DNA from: Choricystis sp. odSpoLacu1
Taxonomy: Eukaryota > Chlorophyta > Trebouxiophyceae
Direction: 5' to 3'
Assembly (NCBI GenBank): GCA_958009055.1
Contig: OY253664.1
Location: 186,001-250,000, forward strand
DNA length: 64,000 bases
Part shown: positions 54,465 to 64,000 of the stretch, piece after piece
How positions within the stretch are numbered: position 1 is the stretch's first letter
How the letters are laid out: each line of letters begins with the position of its first letter
The notes under the pieces: generated by a model
Told to the model about the DNA's origin: nothing
The model's input: only the letters and a program-made list of their open reading frames with translations
Database searches by the model: none
Position numbers and translations under genes: made by a program

Positions 54465-54840
54465 GACGAGGGGAGGGGAGGGAACAGAGAGGGGAGGGAG
54501 AAAAGGGGAACTCGCGGCACGAAGCGCAGAGAGGTGTGATGACTCTGCTTTTTTCGCTCGCTCGACCAAACCGTCCACGTTTGCTTTGTGCAGTCCGCGG
54601 CAAGCGGGCCAGCTTTGTATCTACAGGAGTGTTTGGGGATCGCGCCCCCCCCCAACTCAGGGGGGGGGGGGGGGGGGGGCACGCAACAAGTCATCAACCG
54701 GGCCCGCATGTTCGCCGCCCCCCAGCACAGGGAGGGGGACGACCCACGGATAATGACAAGAAAAGAAGGGGGAGGGGGAAAGGGGGGGGACACCGTGGCC
54801 CAAGATGGTTTTTTTTGCTTTTTGTTTGCGCTCCCCTCTC
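54465..54840. other. Spacer between Tudor-SN start and KCS stop, with long G and C runs
   Basis: These 376 bp contain the Tudor-SN promoter and the KCS 3' region. A C run near 54643-54652 and a 20-base G run at 54660-54679 lie ten bases apart and could form a hairpin or G-quadruplex. I see no gene. Confidence 0.5.
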
Positions 54841-57071
54841 TCACGCCGTCGCCACCACGCCCCCCTCCACCACCACCCCCGTCGGCACGTGCCCCGCCAC
54901 CTTGCCCCGCGCCACGGGGGAGGCAGCGGCCGAGTCGTCAGACAGGCGGCGGGGCAGAGGCTCGGCGGGTGAGACGCCACGTGGCGGCGTGGCGGCACCG
55001 CCCGCCGCGCGCGCTTCGGCCGCCGCCCTCTCGGCCGCCGTCATGCCGACGGTCGGCCCCCACGCGGCGTGGTCGATCCTGACGTCGCGCACCGCGCGCC
55101 ACGTGGCGGACAGGCACTTGAAGCCGCCGCCGAGGCCGAGCTGCCAGAGTTTGTCCCCCTTTTTGACGCCGCGGTGCGAGGCTTCCACGTTGGCCAGCGT
55201 GATCCACGTCGACGCGGACGACGTGTTGCCAAAGCGGGCCAGGGTGGCGAAGGAGGGCTGCATGGCGGCATCGGGCACGCGCAGGGCGGACTGCACGGCT
55301 TTGAGGACGCCTGTGGAGCCGGCGTGCATGAGGAAGTGGTCAAAGGCCTGGTGGGAGTGTGGGTGGTGGGGTGGGTGGGAGGACGAAAAAAAACGCAACC
55401 ACACACACACACACACCTCCTCCCTCCCCACTCCTCGCTCTCTCACCTTGTCAAACCGCGGCACGTACGCCCTGTCGCGCGCCGCCTTGGCCAGCTCCCC
55501 CAGCGGCAGCACGGAGGGGGCGAGGCGGGTGACGTTCTGGCGAATCGCGGCTGCGGCAACACCCACCAGCCCCTTGGAAAGGTAGATCCCCTTCCGCCCC
55601 GCGTCATCCTGCGCGTCCCCCATGACGGTGAATGCATAATCCGACGCGCTCGTGATGGTGCGCTCCACGTGGGTGAGTTCGTAGGCGGCACGCGCCTTCG
55701 CGTTGGTCATCATGGTGGCAGCCCCCGACGCGCGGAACAAACAGTTGGTCACCAGCATGCTGCGGTTGTTGCCCTGGTACCAGTTGTGGGTGATATTTTC
55801 ATGGTTGAAGATGATGACGTTGGCCCCCGGGCGCAGGGTGGCGAGGAGGCGGGCAGCGAGGTCGACACACAGGACCGAGGCGCCACACCCCTGGCCCGCC
55901 AACGCAAACGTCAACACATCCGACCTCAAGTTGAACCGGTTGACAAGCATGGCCGCCATGGAGGGGGTGGGCGCGAAGCAGGAGCAGGCGGTGATGACGG
56001 CGTCGACGTCGGTGGGCGCGACGCCGGTGCGGGTCAACAGGTCGGAGACGCAGGCCGTCGCGATTGTTTCCGTCTCAGCCAGCGCGTCCGCATAGGTGGG
56101 GCGGTAGATGCCGTCCTTCATCTTGACGATGGCTTGAGTGAGGGCGGTCTGTGTGGGGTAGAGGAAGGGGGGGGGGGGGGTGAGTGTTTCGGTTCAACCG
56201 CGTTCCTTTGTCGCGTGTTAAAAACTCTCTCTCTCTCTTCTCACCTTGTCGTCCAGGCCGGAGGCATCGATCATGCGCTGCATGAAGTCGACGGACTCGG
56301 GCAGGAAGATGCCCTGTGGGGTGGTGGCGGAGGGTGGTGGAGGGTGGTGGAGGGTGGTGGGTGTTTTGGGAGTGTGGTACCGTCGGGTGAAAAGGTTGGG
56401 GCCGACCCTACGCGCCTTTTTTCGCGGCCCTCTCTCGACCCCCGCAAGGCCGCCCACTCCCCAGTCCCTGCCCCTCACCCCCCCCAACAGCGCCACGGGC
56501 GTGTTTGCATTGTGCCTGACCCGGCGCGGCGCGGCGTGAGGCGCGGCGTGTGCCTCACACGGGGGCGCACGTGCGAGGGTGAGGGAGGAGACGCTCCTCG
56601 CGTCAATTGCTGACGTCTTCGGCTTCACGTTCTCCTCCCTCCCTCCCTCCCCCCATACTCACCGTCTCCCGCATGCCGTCCACAAAGTCGCGCTTGTCCA
56701 CAAAGTCTTCGGGGGGGGGGACGTAGATGGAGACGCCGTTGTGCACGAGATACGCGCGGCGCGCCGTGAAAGGGCGGGCAGCGCGGGCCAGGACCGCGGC
56801 AACGGGGCCGCCGCGGGGGGGGGGGGGGCGGGAGGCGAGGCGGCGCCTCCTCGTCCGAGCGAGACGATCCGTTGAACACTGTGCGGCAGGGGAAGGGAGG
56901 AGGAAGGGGTCGAGGGAGGGCGCGGGGAGAGAGGGGGGCCGGTGACGCCGACTCGCTTTCTCAATTGTCGGGGCCGCGTTTTGTGATAGGGCTCGCCGCC
57001 GCCTCAGACCCGACCTCGGGCACCCCTCCCGCCCCCCACTCTGACTTACCAGGCACGAGTGCAGGCGGCAT
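54841..57071 (-). CDS. 3-Ketoacyl-CoA synthase (FAE1/KCS type), copy A
   Basis: Exons 57071-57050, 56878-56663, 56313-56245, 56148-55447 and 55347-54841. KCS enzymes condense malonyl-CoA with long acyl-CoA, the rate-setting step of very-long-chain fatty-acid elongation at the ER. The catalytic Cys is in LAGQGCGASVLCVDLA, His in FDHFLMHAGS and Asn in RFGNTSSASTW; other plant KCS marks are CSCFAPTPSMAAMLVNRF, NHENITHNWYQGNNRSML and NCLFRASGAA. The N-terminus lacks the two membrane helices of plant KCS. The frame shifts at a 14-G run (56815-56828) in exon 2. The last 60 residues form a Pro/Ser tail absent from copy B. Copy A lacks one intron present in copy B. Confidence 0.88.
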
Positions 57072-57548
57072 CGTGGATCGATGTGGGGTGAGGAAAGGTC
57101 TGAGAGGTGAGGAAAAGCAGCGGGTGAGGTGTGTAGGGCGGGTGGCGTGGAGGCCCAGCCACACGGCGGCGGTTGGCGCCGCACCCAGCCGTCCGCCCAG
57201 CTCTTTGGGCGTTCTCACTTGATGGCCGTACTTTGGGGGGGCGGGACCGGGGATCTGGCGGGCGTACCGCGTGGAAGGGGAGGAGCGCGAAAACACAATG
57301 GGAAGTGTGTCGAGGCGCGGCGCGTACCTTCACCTGTCTGGCCGTGAGCCGGTTTTGGCGCTCTCTCTCACCCCCACAAATATTTCCTCCTGTGAGGGCC
57401 TGCTGCGTAGCGCCCTGCGCGTTTTGGGGCCTGCCAGCCCCCATAACATCAATTCTTTTCATTTTTTTTTTTAATCTACAGTTTTTGGTTTTCTTCTTGG
57501 TTTTTGTTTTGTCGACACTCCCCCTCCCCACACACACTGATCCCACTC
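57072..57548. promoter_or_regulatory. Upstream region of KCS copy A and 3' region of the FHA gene
   Basis: These 477 bp hold no coding region I can support. The left part should contain the copy A promoter. The right part near 57455-57510 is T-rich, as expected for the 3' end of the FHA gene. Confidence 0.4.
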
Positions 57549-58399
57549 TCACACATCCTCCAGCCTGAACGCAGCCAGGTACTGGTCCCCGAAGACGACG
57601 GTGGAGCCCAGGGGCACAACCGTGGCTGAGTCAGCCTCGATCGCCTCGCCATCCACATACGTCCCATTCGTGCTCCCAAAATCAAACACAGTCACGGTGG
57701 CCGCACCTTCGGCCACCTCCACCCGACCGTGGCGGGCGGACACGGTGGGCAGGGGGAGCAGGATGTCGGCGGGGGGGGAGCGGCCGACGTCGGCGCCGGT
57801 CCCCGGGGGCGGGGCGGGGAAGGGGGGGGCGTGGGACGCGGGGGCGCCGTCCAGGTGGGCGGTGGAGCCGTCGCCTGTGAGGTTTGTGGGTGGGGTGGGG
57901 TGTGTGGGAGGGTGGGTTGGGGAGGAAGAGAGAGGGTCGGGTTTTGGGGGAGCGGGAACAGCGGTGCTGCTCCCCCGCTCAGATTGACCTCTCTCCTCCA
58001 CTGCCCGATGCTGGCGTGCCTCTCTCTCATCCCGCCCAGTGGTGGGCCCCGCTGCCCCCCTCGTCATCTGATTCCCCACGCACCAATGGGGACGAACATC
58101 AGCGCCGCGCGCGGCGCGCCCGGGCGCGCCCGGGGAGCGCGGCGGCTGCGGGCGGTCACAGCAGCGCGAGGGCGGGAGACGGCTGTGCGCATGGTTGGGT
58201 CGTGGAAAGGGAGGGCGAAAGAGGAGAGAAACCGGTTGGTTTGGTGGTGCGCGAGAGAGCAAACGACGACGTTTTTTTTGGTTTTGTTGTCGTCTCTCTA
58301 TCTGGCCTTCTCTCCCCGGCCCCCTCTCCCCTTTCATCCACCCCCCAAAAAACATCCTCCCCCGCGCCACGGCGCCACGGCGGCGGTGCGCGGCTTCAT
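57549..58399 (-). CDS. FHA-domain protein, plant plastid type
   Basis: The last exon 57874-57549 and the preceding exon 58182-58084 are well supported; a first exon from ATG 58399 (MKPRTAAVAPWRGGG) is tentative because no good donor is seen. Joined, they read RAALMFVPIG then DGSTAHLDGAP, followed by the FHA core DILLPLPTVSARHGRVEVAE and FDFGSTNGTYVDGEAIE, ending STVVFGDQYLAAFRLEDV. Plant plastid FHA proteins have the same order: a VPVGDG block, a threshold-like FHA and a FGDxHLAMFRV end. FHA folds bind phosphothreonine peptides; the key Arg, Ser, His and Asn are present here (in the RSPP, SARH and STNG segments). It sits between the two KCS copies on the same strand. Confidence 0.75.
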
Positions 58400-59426
58400 G
58401 GTGGTGCGTGGAGAGGGTGAGCAGTGGGAGAGGGGAGAGAGAGGAGACTTAGTAAAATCGCGGGCGAAACGGCGGCGATGCCGTGGGGCTGTGGAGGGAG
58501 GGGACCCTCCCCTCCCCCCACACCACAGATGCAGCCACCCCCCTTCCCCCTGGGCGTGGATTTTGGAGGTGGGGTCGTGTGTCCGCGCAGAGAGAGAGAG
58601 AGAGAGAGAATAATGGAGATTTTGAAAGCAAAAAAAAAACTAACAAGAGACGCGAAAACAAAAAACCCAACCCCCCGAAAAAAACCAAACCCAAATCAAC
58701 CCCCGCGCGACGGGCCGGCCGTACCGGGCGTGTCCTCAAGAGCGTGATCGATGGCCTCCTTCACAACACACCCTGGGCTCAGGGGTGCATGGCCGCGCAG
58801 AGAGAGAGAGAGCGATTGAGAAATCGGGGGAAAAGAAACATGTAAAAGAAAGAAAATGCGAAACAACGAAAACGAAAAAAACACAACTCCCCAAACAACT
58901 CGACGCCTCGCCACCAAACCATGCCCCACGCCCCCCCTTTCTCCCGGCCGCGCCAGCTGGGCCTGGCGGCGTGATGAGAGAGGAGAGGAAGGTGTTTTTT
59001 TGTGAGAGAGTCGCGCGCGTTTTTGGTTTGCACAAACATCTTTCTCTTTTTTTGGGGGGGGACCTCTCTCTCTCTCGATCAATTTTTTTTTTGCGCCGTG
59101 TGCGTGGGGGGTAGGGAAAGCGAAAAAGAAAGGGGGTAAAAGGGACCGTCATGTTGTGAAAAGGGGGGGTCGCAAAAAAAAGGAAACACACAAAAAAGAC
59201 GCGCCGCACAATATGAATGAAAAAACGCAGCTCGCCCACCCCCGAGCAAAACAGTCACCACGCCCCCCCCCCCCTCCTTTTGCTCCAGTCGTTTGGTTGG
59301 AAGAAAAAGGGGGTGGGTGGGACGCCTTGCCAGGCAAAAATCGAAATGAAAAAAGGAGTGTTGGTTCAGTTCGCGCGGGGCCGTGTCCCCTCTCCCTCTC
59401 TCCCTCTCTCCCTCTCCCTCTCCATC
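58400..59426. other. AT-richer spacer upstream of FHA gene, one possible terminal exon
   Basis: This is the largest stretch without a supported gene (about 1 kb). It is unusually A/T-rich for the window, with strand-asymmetric A, T and GA/CT tracts (58590-58612, 58797-58815, 59063-59080, 59390-59425). On the minus strand, about 58783-58703 could be a terminal exon after a CAG acceptor, ending VVKEAIDHALEDTPGTAGPS before a stop, but I find no partner exon. The rest is probably untranslated sequence of the FHA gene and the 3' region of KCS copy B. Confidence 0.4.
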
Positions 59427-61826
59427 TCACGCAGCCGCCGCCGCCGGTTCCACCACCGCCCCGGGCACAGCCACATCATCCGCCGACGCCGCCCCCAGCA
59501 TGCAGGTCGGCACAACAGCGGCCGCAGCCGCCAGCGTCGCCTCCTCCGCCGCGGTCAGCGCCCCAACATCACGCCCCCACGCGGCGTGCGCCTCCCGCAC
59601 GTTGCGCACGGCGCGCCAGATGCCGGACGTGCACTTGAAGCCGCCGCCGAGGCCGAGCTGCCAGAGCATGTCGCCTGAGTGGAAGAGAGGAGGGAAGGGG
59701 GGTTTAGTTTTTTTTTTTCGTCATCTCTCTCTCTTCTCCCTCTCCAACCCCCACCAATCCACACCACTCACCCTTCTTCACCCCGGTACGCGTCTCCACG
59801 CAGGCCAGTGTGTACCAGGTGGACGCGGCGGACGTGTTGCCAAAGCGGGCCAGCGTGTCTTTGGAGGCGGCCAGCTGGTCGGCCGTCAGCCCCAGCGCCG
59901 CATCGATGGCGCCCAGGACGGCGGGGCCACCCGTGTGGAGCAAGAAGTGGTCAAAGGCCTACGGCGAAAAGGGGGGAGGGGTGTTTTCGATCAGGGTTGA
60001 GAGAAAACACAAAGAGTGGCAAAAAAAAATGGTATGCCAACACTTCACCTGTCAAGGCAAAACCCACCACCACCCCTCCCCTTCCCCCCTCTCCCAAAGC
60101 AGAGGGAGGGCGTGCGCACACAAAGAGAGAGGGTGTGTGGTGGGTTGAAGCCCTCACCCGCTCATCCCTCCCCCTTGCGCGCGCGCGCGCACAACGCGTT
60201 TTAACTCCCACCCCCCACACCACCCCCCACAACTCCACTCACCTTGCCAAACTTGGGCACGTATTTGGGGTCTTTCACCGCCTTGGCCAGCTCACCGTAC
60301 GGCAGGACAACGGGCGCGATGCGTGTCAGGTTGAACCGAATCGCGTCGGTCGCGACGTCCACCAGTGCGCGCTCCAGGAAGATGCCGTGCTTGCCTTCCT
60401 CGTCCTCGGCATCGCCCATGCAGGTGAAGGCGGCGTCGACCGCGGCAAAGTGGGTGCGTTCAGCGTGCACAAGCTCATACTTGGCGTGGGATTTCGAGTT
60501 GGTCACGACGCACGCCGACCCACCCGCGCGGAACAAACAGTTCACAATCAGCATGTTGCGCTGGTTGCCCGCGTACCAGTTGTTGGTGATGTTCTCGTGG
60601 TTGAAGATGAGGATGTTGGAGTTGGGGGGCATGGAGGCCAGGAGGCGGGCCGCCATGTCAGCGCAGAGGACAGAGGCGGCACACCCCATACCCGCCAGCG
60701 AGTACGTCTGCACATCCTTGCGCATCTTGAACTTGTTGACGATCATGGCGGCCATGGAGGGGGTGGGGGCGAAGCAGGAGCAGGACGTGATGACGGCGTC
60801 GATGTCCGAGGGCGGGAGGCCCGTCTTTTTGAGGACGTCCCCCACAACGCTCGTCGCGATCGTCTCCGTCTCCTCCAGGCAGTCCTTGAAGGAGGGGCGG
60901 TAGCCGGCACCGTCGCGCATGCGGATGATGTACTTGGAGAGGGCGGTCTGGTGAGGGGGAAGTGGGGTGGGAAGGTGAGAGCGGAACAAAAAAAAAAACG
61001 CGGAACCCTCTCTCTCTCTCTCTCCCCCCCTTTTCCTCAACCCTCTTACCTTCTCCGCCAGGCCCGCGTTGTCCAGCACCTTGGACATGAACTCGCAGGA
61101 TTCAGGCTTGAAGATGCCCTGTGGATGGAGTGGGGAGGAAGAAAGAAAAGGGTGAGTGTTTTTCGCTTGATGAAAAAATTCCGCCAGCCTGGCGCGCTTG
61201 TCCCTCCAAAAAAATCCTCCCCCCCCACCTCCCATCAACTCACCGAGTCCTTGATCGCCGCCTTCAGCTCAGCCTTGGTGATGAAGTCCTCGGCCGGGGG
61301 CACGTAGACCGCCAGGTCGCGCAGGTACGCGCGCTTGCCGTGCTGCGGCTTGTTGAGCAGGCGGCGCAGCAGCGTCTCGCGCGGCCCGCCGCGCGCCTCC
61401 GAGTGGCGGGGAGGCTGGGGCGGGACGACCGGGACGGCGTCCTCATCGTGGCAGGAGGAGCCGACGGAGGCTGTGGGTGTGGGAAGGGAGGAAGGTGAGG
61501 GTGGGTGGTTCGCTCCAGGGCGCCGCGTGCCAGCACGCGTCGCGTTTTCTCTCCTTAGCCGCCCCGCGTCCCGGCTCAGTTTCCTGTCACCCGCCCTCCT
61601 CACCCCCCCCGCCAATCACTATCGATGTCCGATGCGTCATCGGTGAGGGCAGGGGCGGGGGCGAGGGCGGCGGGAAGCAAGGAGCGGGACGCGCGCGCAT
61701 TCTCGCTCGATGAGTGCGCGTCACTTGTGCGTCGGAGCGTGCGCGCGGGGGCCTCGCGTTCCCCTCCATCCTTTTTCTCCCCGCCTTCCCTTCTCTCTCA
61801 CCTGGAGCCAGGGCAGGACCAGTCAT
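59427..61826 (-). CDS. 3-Ketoacyl-CoA synthase (FAE1/KCS type), copy B
   Basis: Six exons (61826-61802, 61470-61244, 61118-61050, 60947-60243, 59958-59772, 59674-59427) close in phase at 486 residues. The catalytic Cys is in LAGMGCAASVLCADMA, His in FDHFLLHTGG and Asn in RFGNTSAASTWYTLA. Shared blocks with copy A include CSCFAPTPSMAAMIVNKF and NHENITNNWYAGNQRNML. The intron before DMLWQLGLGGGF is absent in copy A; the other four introns are at equivalent places, so the two are paralogues from one duplication. N-terminal membrane helices are absent, as in copy A. This copy is fully in frame and is the better reference for the pair. Confidence 0.92.
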
Positions 61827-62642
61827 TCTGTGGGGGGTAGGGGAGTGAAGGGAGGGTGGGTGGTGTGTGGGCCAGGGAGCCGCGCGCCCGCATTGGACGG
61901 CCAGCTTGGTACGAGCCTCGGTCGGAGGCGTTGCTCCCATCCGCCGCCCCACCGAGCCCGCCTGCCCCCGCACCCTCCACACTCACGCAACACGTGCAGA
62001 CTTTGGATCGACAGGGGGTAGTAGGGGGAGGGAGAGGCGCTGGATGGCGGGTGAGAAGAGCGGGGAGGAGTGCCAGCGCGCGGATGACAAAGAGAAAGAG
62101 TGAGACCCTGGGTCTGCGTGTGCCCTGTTTTGTTGGTGCTGCTTTCCCAGCTCCTGGGACTCCCCCCCCGCCGCCAGCGCGATCAAACAGCGCGCAGTGT
62201 GTGGGGAGAGAGTCGACTGCCTCCCCCTCAGCTCCCAGCGCCCGCCACACTGGAGTTGTGTGTCGTCCGTCGCCGCCGGTCGGGGGTCGCACCCGGTTTT
62301 CGCGCCGCGCGCGAGAGAGGCTCCTCTGTTTTTCGCGTGGTTTCTCAAGGGCTGGGAGAGGAGCGCACGCACATCTGTCGATGCTGTGCACCGCGGGCGT
62401 GTGTGGTGTGGTGTCGTCGTCGTCGTTACGTCTGTGGGGGGGCCCACCGATGTTCGCGCGCGCGAGAGGAGGCGCGTCGTTTTTTTCCTTCGTCTCCGAG
62501 GGCCGTGGGAGAGGCCATGCGCACGCCTGTCGATTGGTTGCACGATTCCCCCAGGGTCTTCAAAGCAAAAAAAGGGGCAGACAAAAAGAACGCTGAAAGT
62601 GAGTAGGAAAAAAAAAAACAGACCCCCACACCCTCCTCCTCC
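61827..62642. other. Spacer between KCS copy B start and uS3 stop, with an imperfect direct repeat
   Basis: No gene is supported in these 816 bp. The open frames across it are basic and irregular on both strands. The left end is presumably the KCS copy B promoter, the right end the uS3 3' region. The repeat at 62250-62545 is listed separately. Confidence 0.5.
62250..62545. repeat. Imperfect tandem duplication, period about 152 bp
   Basis: Two units of about 150 bp can be aligned by eye. Landmarks recurring at the same offset are a GTGTCGTC-rich start (about 62258 and 62410), TTCGCGC then GCGCGAGAG (from about 62298 and 62452), GGGAGAGG (about 62354 and 62507) and CTGTCGAT (62375 and 62527). 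The units differ at many sites, so the duplication is old or the copies are under little constraint. The period is not a multiple of three. Confidence 0.65.
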
Positions 62643-63906
62643 TCAAGCGTACGCGGGTTCCGCGCCCGGCACCCCGCGCGCGGGCCCGCCCTCCTCGTCC
62701 TTGGGGGCCAGCACGGTGACGACGTCGGGCAGGGGCGTCTTGGGGCCGGCGCGGCCGGTGGGGTCCCAGTCGCGCATGATTTTGACCGAAATGCCGAGCA
62801 CGCCCTGCCGCAGCAGCACGTGGCGCACCGCGGAGTCGACGTAGTCGCGGACGGGGTTGCCGGCGGACAGCATGTAGCCGTCCTTGAACTGTTGGTGTGG
62901 GGTGGGTGGGGGTGGGTGGTGGTTTTGGGTGAGCGGAGCGTTTTTTGTTGTTTTTTCGATCGCTTCCTCTTCCTCCTCCCTCATTCCTCTCTCTTACCTT
63001 CATCGCCTTGGCGCGCTGCGCCCTGAGCTTGCCCGACACCACGACTTCGCAGCCCTTGGCCCCCTGCTCCATGACATAACGCAAAACACCATAGCACGCG
63101 CGGCGCACGGCCAGCCCGCCCAGCAGCTTGTAGCGCAGGGACTCAGCCTGCGCCACGGCGCACAGGCCGCGGTTGGCCACTTTCTCGGCGTACAGCTCGA
63201 CGGTGCCGTCGGCAAAACCAAACCGTTTCTGGACGGCGGCGGTCAGCTCGCGCACGCGGCGCCCCTTGACGCCCAGCACGTCCTGGGTGCGGGTGGCGCG
63301 GATGATGACCTCGGTGCGCATGGGAGTGACGCGGACTTCCACGCCGGAGTAGCCCTGAAGAGTGGAGGGGAGGGGGGGGGGGGGGGGGGGGGGGAGGTGA
63401 GCGGTGAAAACAGGGCGATCGCGCCCCCCGCCCGGTTCGCGGCGGCTCGATCCGTGTCGGCGCGCCTGCCCCCCCCGGTCTCTCTCTCTCCCTCTGCCTC
63501 TATCCCACGCACCTGCTCCGCCAGCTCACGGGTCAGCAGCTCGTTGAGCTCGGCGTAGAAGACGCCGTCGGCGACAAACTGGGGGAAGGGAGGGGAGGGA
63601 GGAAGAGAGTGAGCGCACACGTCGCGAGAAGAACGGGTCGGCTCCGCGTGCTCGCGCCGCCAGTGGCTCCACACACACGCCTACCCCCCCATCACATGCA
63701 AAGCGGCTGTGCGAGCCGCGATTGGGGGTGTCAGTGGTGGCGTGGGCCGGGTATCGGGGGTGCGCACGCGCGGCGCGAAAAGGCTGCCGCGCCGTCGGTC
63801 TGCGCGCGGCGCCCCCCCGCCCCGCCGCGCTCTCCGGCTGCGGGCTGGTGGAGAACGCGCGTGGGTGTCCTCTCCGCACCTTGCGCTTCTTGGAGATGGT
63901 AGCCAT
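62643..63906 (-). CDS. RPS3: 40S ribosomal protein S3 (uS3)
   Basis: Exons 63906-63880 (nine codons, MATISKKRK), 63578-63513, 63354-62998 and 62888-62643 encode 231 residues, near the usual 230-243. The KH domain includes [20 protein letters not shown], the [18 protein letters not shown] loop and [20 protein letters not shown]. The C-terminal domain has [36 protein letters not shown] and [20 protein letters not shown]. uS3 forms part of the mRNA entry channel. The acceptor tract of intron 2 is a 23-base C run on the coding strand (63372-63394 as G). Confidence 0.97.
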
Positions 63907-64000
63907 GGTGTTTGGTTTGAGGCGGCGTAGGGAGAGAGGGAAAACGAACAAACGAGAGTGTTTCGGGAGAGAGAGAGCTTGTCGACCTCCCCGGCCTCTC

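Overview
The window looks like nuclear DNA from a small, GC-rich, gene-dense photosynthetic eukaryote, most likely a green alga. Genes carry short spliceosomal introns, mostly 60-240 bp, with GTGAG donors and pyrimidine-rich CAG acceptors. Several proteins have plastid-type N-termini (aldolase, dihydrodipicolinate synthase, FHA protein, LpxC-like protein). Other families are typical of the green lineage: FAE1-type 3-ketoacyl-CoA synthase, ER ureide-pathway enzymes, plant-type GT14. I do not name a species. About 39 protein-coding genes are supported, roughly one per 1.6 kb. I recognised no tRNA, rRNA, CRISPR array or mobile element. All models were spliced by eye; where the coding length closes in frame, the exon coordinates should be nearly exact.

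Layout. 0-12 kb: WDR70 (cut by the left edge), DESI-type PPPDE peptidase, ribosomal protein uS11, ARL2, U1A/U2B'', a coiled-coil protein, a plastid membrane protein and glucose-6-phosphate dehydrogenase. 12-19 kb: DnaJ-type zinc finger, multi-pass membrane protein, eIF2B epsilon, Elongator subunit ELP5. 19-28 kb: thioredoxin, a convergent pair of ureide-catabolism genes (ureidoglycolate amidohydrolase and ureidoglycine aminohydrolase), NCA2, NC2-beta, a GT14 glycosyltransferase. 28-38 kb: histone deacetylase, Obg GTPase, secreted LRR protein, a 200-base assembly gap, a frame-broken UPF1-like helicase, an LpxC-like protein with its catalytic residues replaced, an SLC35F-type transporter. 38-51 kb: class I aldolase, mitoferrin, DCC1, a small membrane protein, a calcineurin-B-like protein, dihydrodipicolinate synthase, an unknown protein, CBF5/dyskerin. 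51-64 kb: Tudor-SN, two same-strand 3-ketoacyl-CoA synthase paralogues flanking an FHA gene, and ribosomal protein uS3.

Genes mostly alternate strand, and many divergent pairs share only 50-300 bp between start codons, so bidirectional promoters are probably the rule. The main functional grouping is the ureide pair, which encodes two consecutive steps of purine-nitrogen recovery, both with ER-type signal peptides. Plastid and core information-processing genes are otherwise interspersed.

Caution: at least eight genes lose frame, most of them exactly at runs of six or more G or C. I read most of these as homopolymer-length errors in the assembly rather than pseudogenes. The helicase beside the gap is the least certain case. 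The most unusual biology is the catalytically degenerate LpxC homologue, followed by the ureide gene pair and the KCS duplication.
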